A DNA stretch of 34,574 bases from assembly GCA_009691785.1 (NCBI GenBank), contig SIAM01000023.1, positions 1 through 34,574 on the forward strand. The letters run 5' to 3'. Shown here one piece after another: positions 32,838 to 34,574 of this stretch. The translations under genes were made by a program, and so were the position numbers. Origin of the DNA: Phycisphaerales bacterium. Lineage in GTDB: Bacteria; Planctomycetota; Phycisphaerae; Phycisphaerales; SM1A02. Within the stretch, counting starts at the first letter, position 1. Each line of letters opens with the position of its first letter. The notes under the pieces are model-generated. The model had not been told where the DNA came from. It ran no database searches and worked only from the letters and a program-made list of their open reading frames with translations.

Positions 32838-33683
32838 ATGAACGCAAACAAGAACGCAAACCAGAACGCAAACCAGAACGCAAACAAGAACGCAACAAAG
32901 AACAACAATTCAACTTCAGAACACAACGCGGAATTTGCGCCCGACATGATTGTCGATCGGCTTCTTCCAAAATTAATCGAAGGCAATCGCGAGCATGTTC
33001 GCTCGATTATTGCGCGCGGATTGGCTGGCGGCGTGTCAAGCGAAATCATGGCGGAGTGCGTGGCGTGGCCCATTCACGAGACGCTGCACAAACTTTTCCG
33101 CAAGGATCAGATTGAGCAAGTGGCTTTCAACTATGCAACCCGCGCGTTGCGCAATGTGGTTGATCATTTGCAACTGGGGTACCACCGTCAACAACGAAAT
33201 GGCCAGCGCGTGATGTTGTTCTGCGGTCCAAATGAGAATGAGGATTTGGGCGGGCAACTTGCGGCGGACTTGCTTGAAGCCGCGGGATTTGAAGTGACTT
33301 TTGGCGGTGGCGGCGTGTCACATGACGAAATTTTGGGCGAGGTTCATCAGCGTCGACCAAATTTCTTGGTGCTCTTCGCATCGGCCGCCAGCGACGCGCC
33401 CAGCATTCGCCTGATTATTGACGCGGTCAAGGGCGTGAATGCGCTGCCAAGCATGGAAATTGTTGTGGGTGGTGGCGTGTTCAATCGCGCCGGTGGTTTG
33501 GCCGACGCAATCGGCGCAAGTCGCGTGGCGAAAAGTCCGGCGCACCTGGTGACCACGCTACAAGAAGCAAAAAAAGAAATTACGCGTTCGAATTCATCAG
33601 TGGTCAACGCTTCCAAGCAAAGATCAGTTGATGCCGCGGCGTGCAGCGCCGTCAAACAAAGATCAATGCGCGCGGTTGCGTGA
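32838..33683 (+). CDS. Cobalamin-binding-fold protein without the B12 histidine
   Basis: 281 aa. Residues 1-24 are an Asn-rich repeat (NANKNANQ...). Residues about 35-120 form a helical domain like the B12 cap (IVDRLLPKLIEGNREHVRSI...), and residues about 125-245 a Rossmann-type B12-binding fold (RVMLFCGPNENEDLGGQLAADLL... GGGGVSHDEI... FLVLFASAASDAPSIRL... IVVGGGVFNRAGG). The canonical D-x-H-x-x-G reads E133-x-E135-x-x-G138, so the cobalt-coordinating His is missing and His-on binding is impossible. The last ~35 residues are a basic, Ser-rich tail. A signalling role is possible but unproven. No Shine-Dalgarno or near -10 element is visible. Confidence 0.82.
   Translation: MNANKNANQNANQNANKNATKNNNSTSEHNAEFAPDMIVDRLLPKLIEGNREHVRSIIARGLAGGVSSEIMAECVAWPIHETLHKLFRKDQIEQVAFNYATRALRNVVDHLQLGYHRQQRNGQRVMLFCGPNENEDLGGQLAADLLEAAGFEVTFGGGGVSHDEILGEVHQRRPNFLVLFASAASDAPSIRLIIDAVKGVNALPSMEIVVGGGVFNRAGGLADAIGASRVAKSPAHLVTTLQEAKKEITRSNSSVVNASKQRSVDAAACSAVKQRSMRAVA
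32841..32900 (+). repeat. 12-bp tandem repeat, five near-exact copies
   Basis: Five 12-bp units encode N-A-N-K/Q, the first four differing mainly at one codon (AAG or CAG) and the fifth carrying one Asn-to-Thr change. The repeat begins directly after the start codon, so it makes an Asn-rich N-terminus. Translated in another frame it gives an Arg/Glu/Lys-rich sequence, but that frame is not used. Confidence 0.9.
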
Positions 33684-33761
33684 TCGCGGTTCACTTTACA
33701 TCACAGTTTGCACCTCGGTGCTTCAAGCATGATTGACCTTGGGGCAAGGCGGGTGCTCGAC

Positions 33762-33767
33762 TAACAT
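33762..33767 (+). promoter_or_regulatory. Start-proximal -10 hexamer TAACAT for tilS
   Basis: TAACAT ends 7 nt before the GTG at 33775; no Shine-Dalgarno is present. A small GCAC-CTCG-GTGC hairpin lies upstream at 33710-33721 after the previous gene. Confidence 0.35.
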
Positions 33768-33774
33768 TGCAAGC

Positions 33775-34574
33775 GTGACGCTTATCAAGCAAACAGAATT
33801 TCCGCCGCTCGCCGAAGCTTTACTGAACGCCTCGCGCCATTCTTGCGCGGCGGTGTTAACCAAGGCGTTGAAAGCAATTCCACGCGGCGCAACCATTTGC
33901 GTGGCCGCAAGTGGTGGCGCGGATTCAACGGCGCTTGCGTTGTTGACCAAGGCGGTGTTGCGCCGTGGACACTGGAACATGTGTCTTGCCACCGTGAATC
34001 ACAATTTGCGCGATGAGGCCCAGCGCGAGGCGGAGTTCGCGCAACGATTGGCTGCGTGGATGGATGTTCCATGCAGCATGTTGCAGGTTCATCCCGTTGC
34101 TGGCGCTGGCGTTGCCGATCGCGCGCGCAAATCTAGGTACGACGCGTTAAGCCACGCGGCCCTTCAAGCCGGAGCCATTGTCATTCTGACGGCGCACCAT
34201 GCGCAAGATCAACTTGAAACAATGTTGCTTCGCTTGGCCCGCGGCGCTGGTCCAAAAGCGATTGGTGGAATGCGCGCGCGTCGAAAATTAAAATCGGGCG
34301 TGGTGCTCCTGCGACCGTTGCTAGAAGTGTCGCGCGAAGATTTACGATCGCTGTTGACGCGCGCCAATGTTCCCTGGCGAGAAGACCCCACCAACACCGA
34401 TGTGGCCAAGCCGCGCGCCCGCATCCGCGCGCACATTCTTCCCGTGCTTGAGTCCATTCATAAAGGCGCGGCGGTGCGCGCCAGTCGCGCGGGCCGGCGT
34501 TTGCGTGAAAGTGGTCGATTGCTGCAGAAAACCGCGCAAATCGTCATGACTGGCGTTGGCCCATGGCCGCGCGA
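33775..34574 (+). CDS. tilS: tRNA(Ile)-lysidine synthase, 3' end beyond window
   Basis: 266 aa visible; the frame is open to the window edge. The start is GTG at 33775, the last possible start before conserved sequence and 7 nt after TAACAT; a stop lies in frame at 33730. The PP-loop ATPase motif is VAASGGADSTAL, followed by TVNHNLRDEAQREAEF, AHHAQDQLETMLLRLARGAG (usual HHxDDQxET with one Asp changed to Gln), PLLEVSRED and WREDPTNTD. It makes lysidine at C34 of tRNA-Ile(CAU). Essential in almost all bacteria. Confidence 0.93.
   Translation, partial: MTLIKQTEFPPLAEALLNASRHSCAAVLTKALKAIPRGATICVAASGGADSTALALLTKAVLRRGHWNMCLATVNHNLRDEAQREAEFAQRLAAWMDVPCSMLQVHPVAGAGVADRARKSRYDALSHAALQAGAIVILTAHHAQDQLETMLLRLARGAGPKAIGGMRARRKLKSGVVLLRPLLEVSREDLRSLLTRANVPWREDPTNTDVAKPRARIRAHILPVLESIHKGAAVRASRAGRRLRESGRLLQKTAQIVMTGVGPWPR

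Noticed and set aside
32675-33115. Plus-strand ORF with an Arg/Glu/Lys repeat before the B12-fold protein
   Set aside because: It reads the NANK repeat in another frame and then loses the conserved B12-domain frame; no similarity of its own.

Overview
The window looks like chromosomal DNA of a planctomycete, most likely a Phycisphaerae-type lineage. Two proteins carry the cysteine-flanked dockerin-like repeat (CPADLD...DSADLG) typical of secreted proteins in that group. The DUF1844, DUF3553 and long-NuoJ proteins also fit. This placement is an inference from protein style; there is no rRNA in the window. Almost all the DNA is core-type single-copy genes. I see no insertion sequence, prophage, CRISPR array or recognisable defence island.

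Layout. 1-106: 3' end of a structured RNA, probably tmRNA. 295-2722: DedA membrane protein, a tiny secreted dockerin protein overlapping a lipoprotein with a perfect 21-bp tandem repeat, and a VF530-type DNA-binding protein. 2979-5456: secreted M1 metallopeptidase with a C-terminal dockerin. 5457-6121: mostly uncertain, with one orphan ORF. 6122-7232 (-): two small hypothetical genes. 7301-9254 (+): YmdB-type phosphodiesterase and a UbiA-family decaprenyl-phosphate phosphoribosyltransferase-like protein. 9349-12491: DUF1844 protein, SurA-like lipoprotein, YraN and a class I glutamine amidotransferase. 12610-14376 (-): PolX. 14478-21332 (-): nuoJKLMN, with tRNA-Arg(ACG) overlapping the nuoN stop codon. 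21507-22773 (+): pgsA-pgpA. 22821-24567 (-): two membrane proteins and an AHSA1/SRPBCC protein. 24601-30120 (+): YyaL/SPATA20-like protein, single-domain asparaginase, POT transporter and Nudix hydrolase. 30190-32585 (-): menG, an amidohydrolase-like protein without its metal ligands, and a lipoprotein. 32838-34574 (+): B12-binding-fold protein and the start of tilS.

How the genes work together. nuoJKLMN encodes the proton-pumping membrane arm of complex I, and menG makes the menaquinone that complex I would reduce. pgsA and pgpA are consecutive steps of phosphatidylglycerol synthesis. tilS, tRNA-Arg and the probable tmRNA belong to translation. PolX is for DNA repair. The M1 peptidase, POT transporter and asparaginase suggest use of peptides and amino acids.

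The most general observation concerns gene expression. Thirteen genes that probably start a transcript have a TANNNT hexamer ending 5-12 nt before the start codon and no Shine-Dalgarno. Five genes inside operons (nuoK, nuoL, nuoM, nuoN, pgpA) have a Shine-Dalgarno and no such hexamer. This looks like widespread leaderless or very short-leader transcription. The other points most worth checking are the stop codon of nuoN inside a tRNA, the amidohydrolase-like pseudoenzyme, the B12 domain without its histidine, and the repeat lipoprotein with a ParB/sulfiredoxin-like domain.
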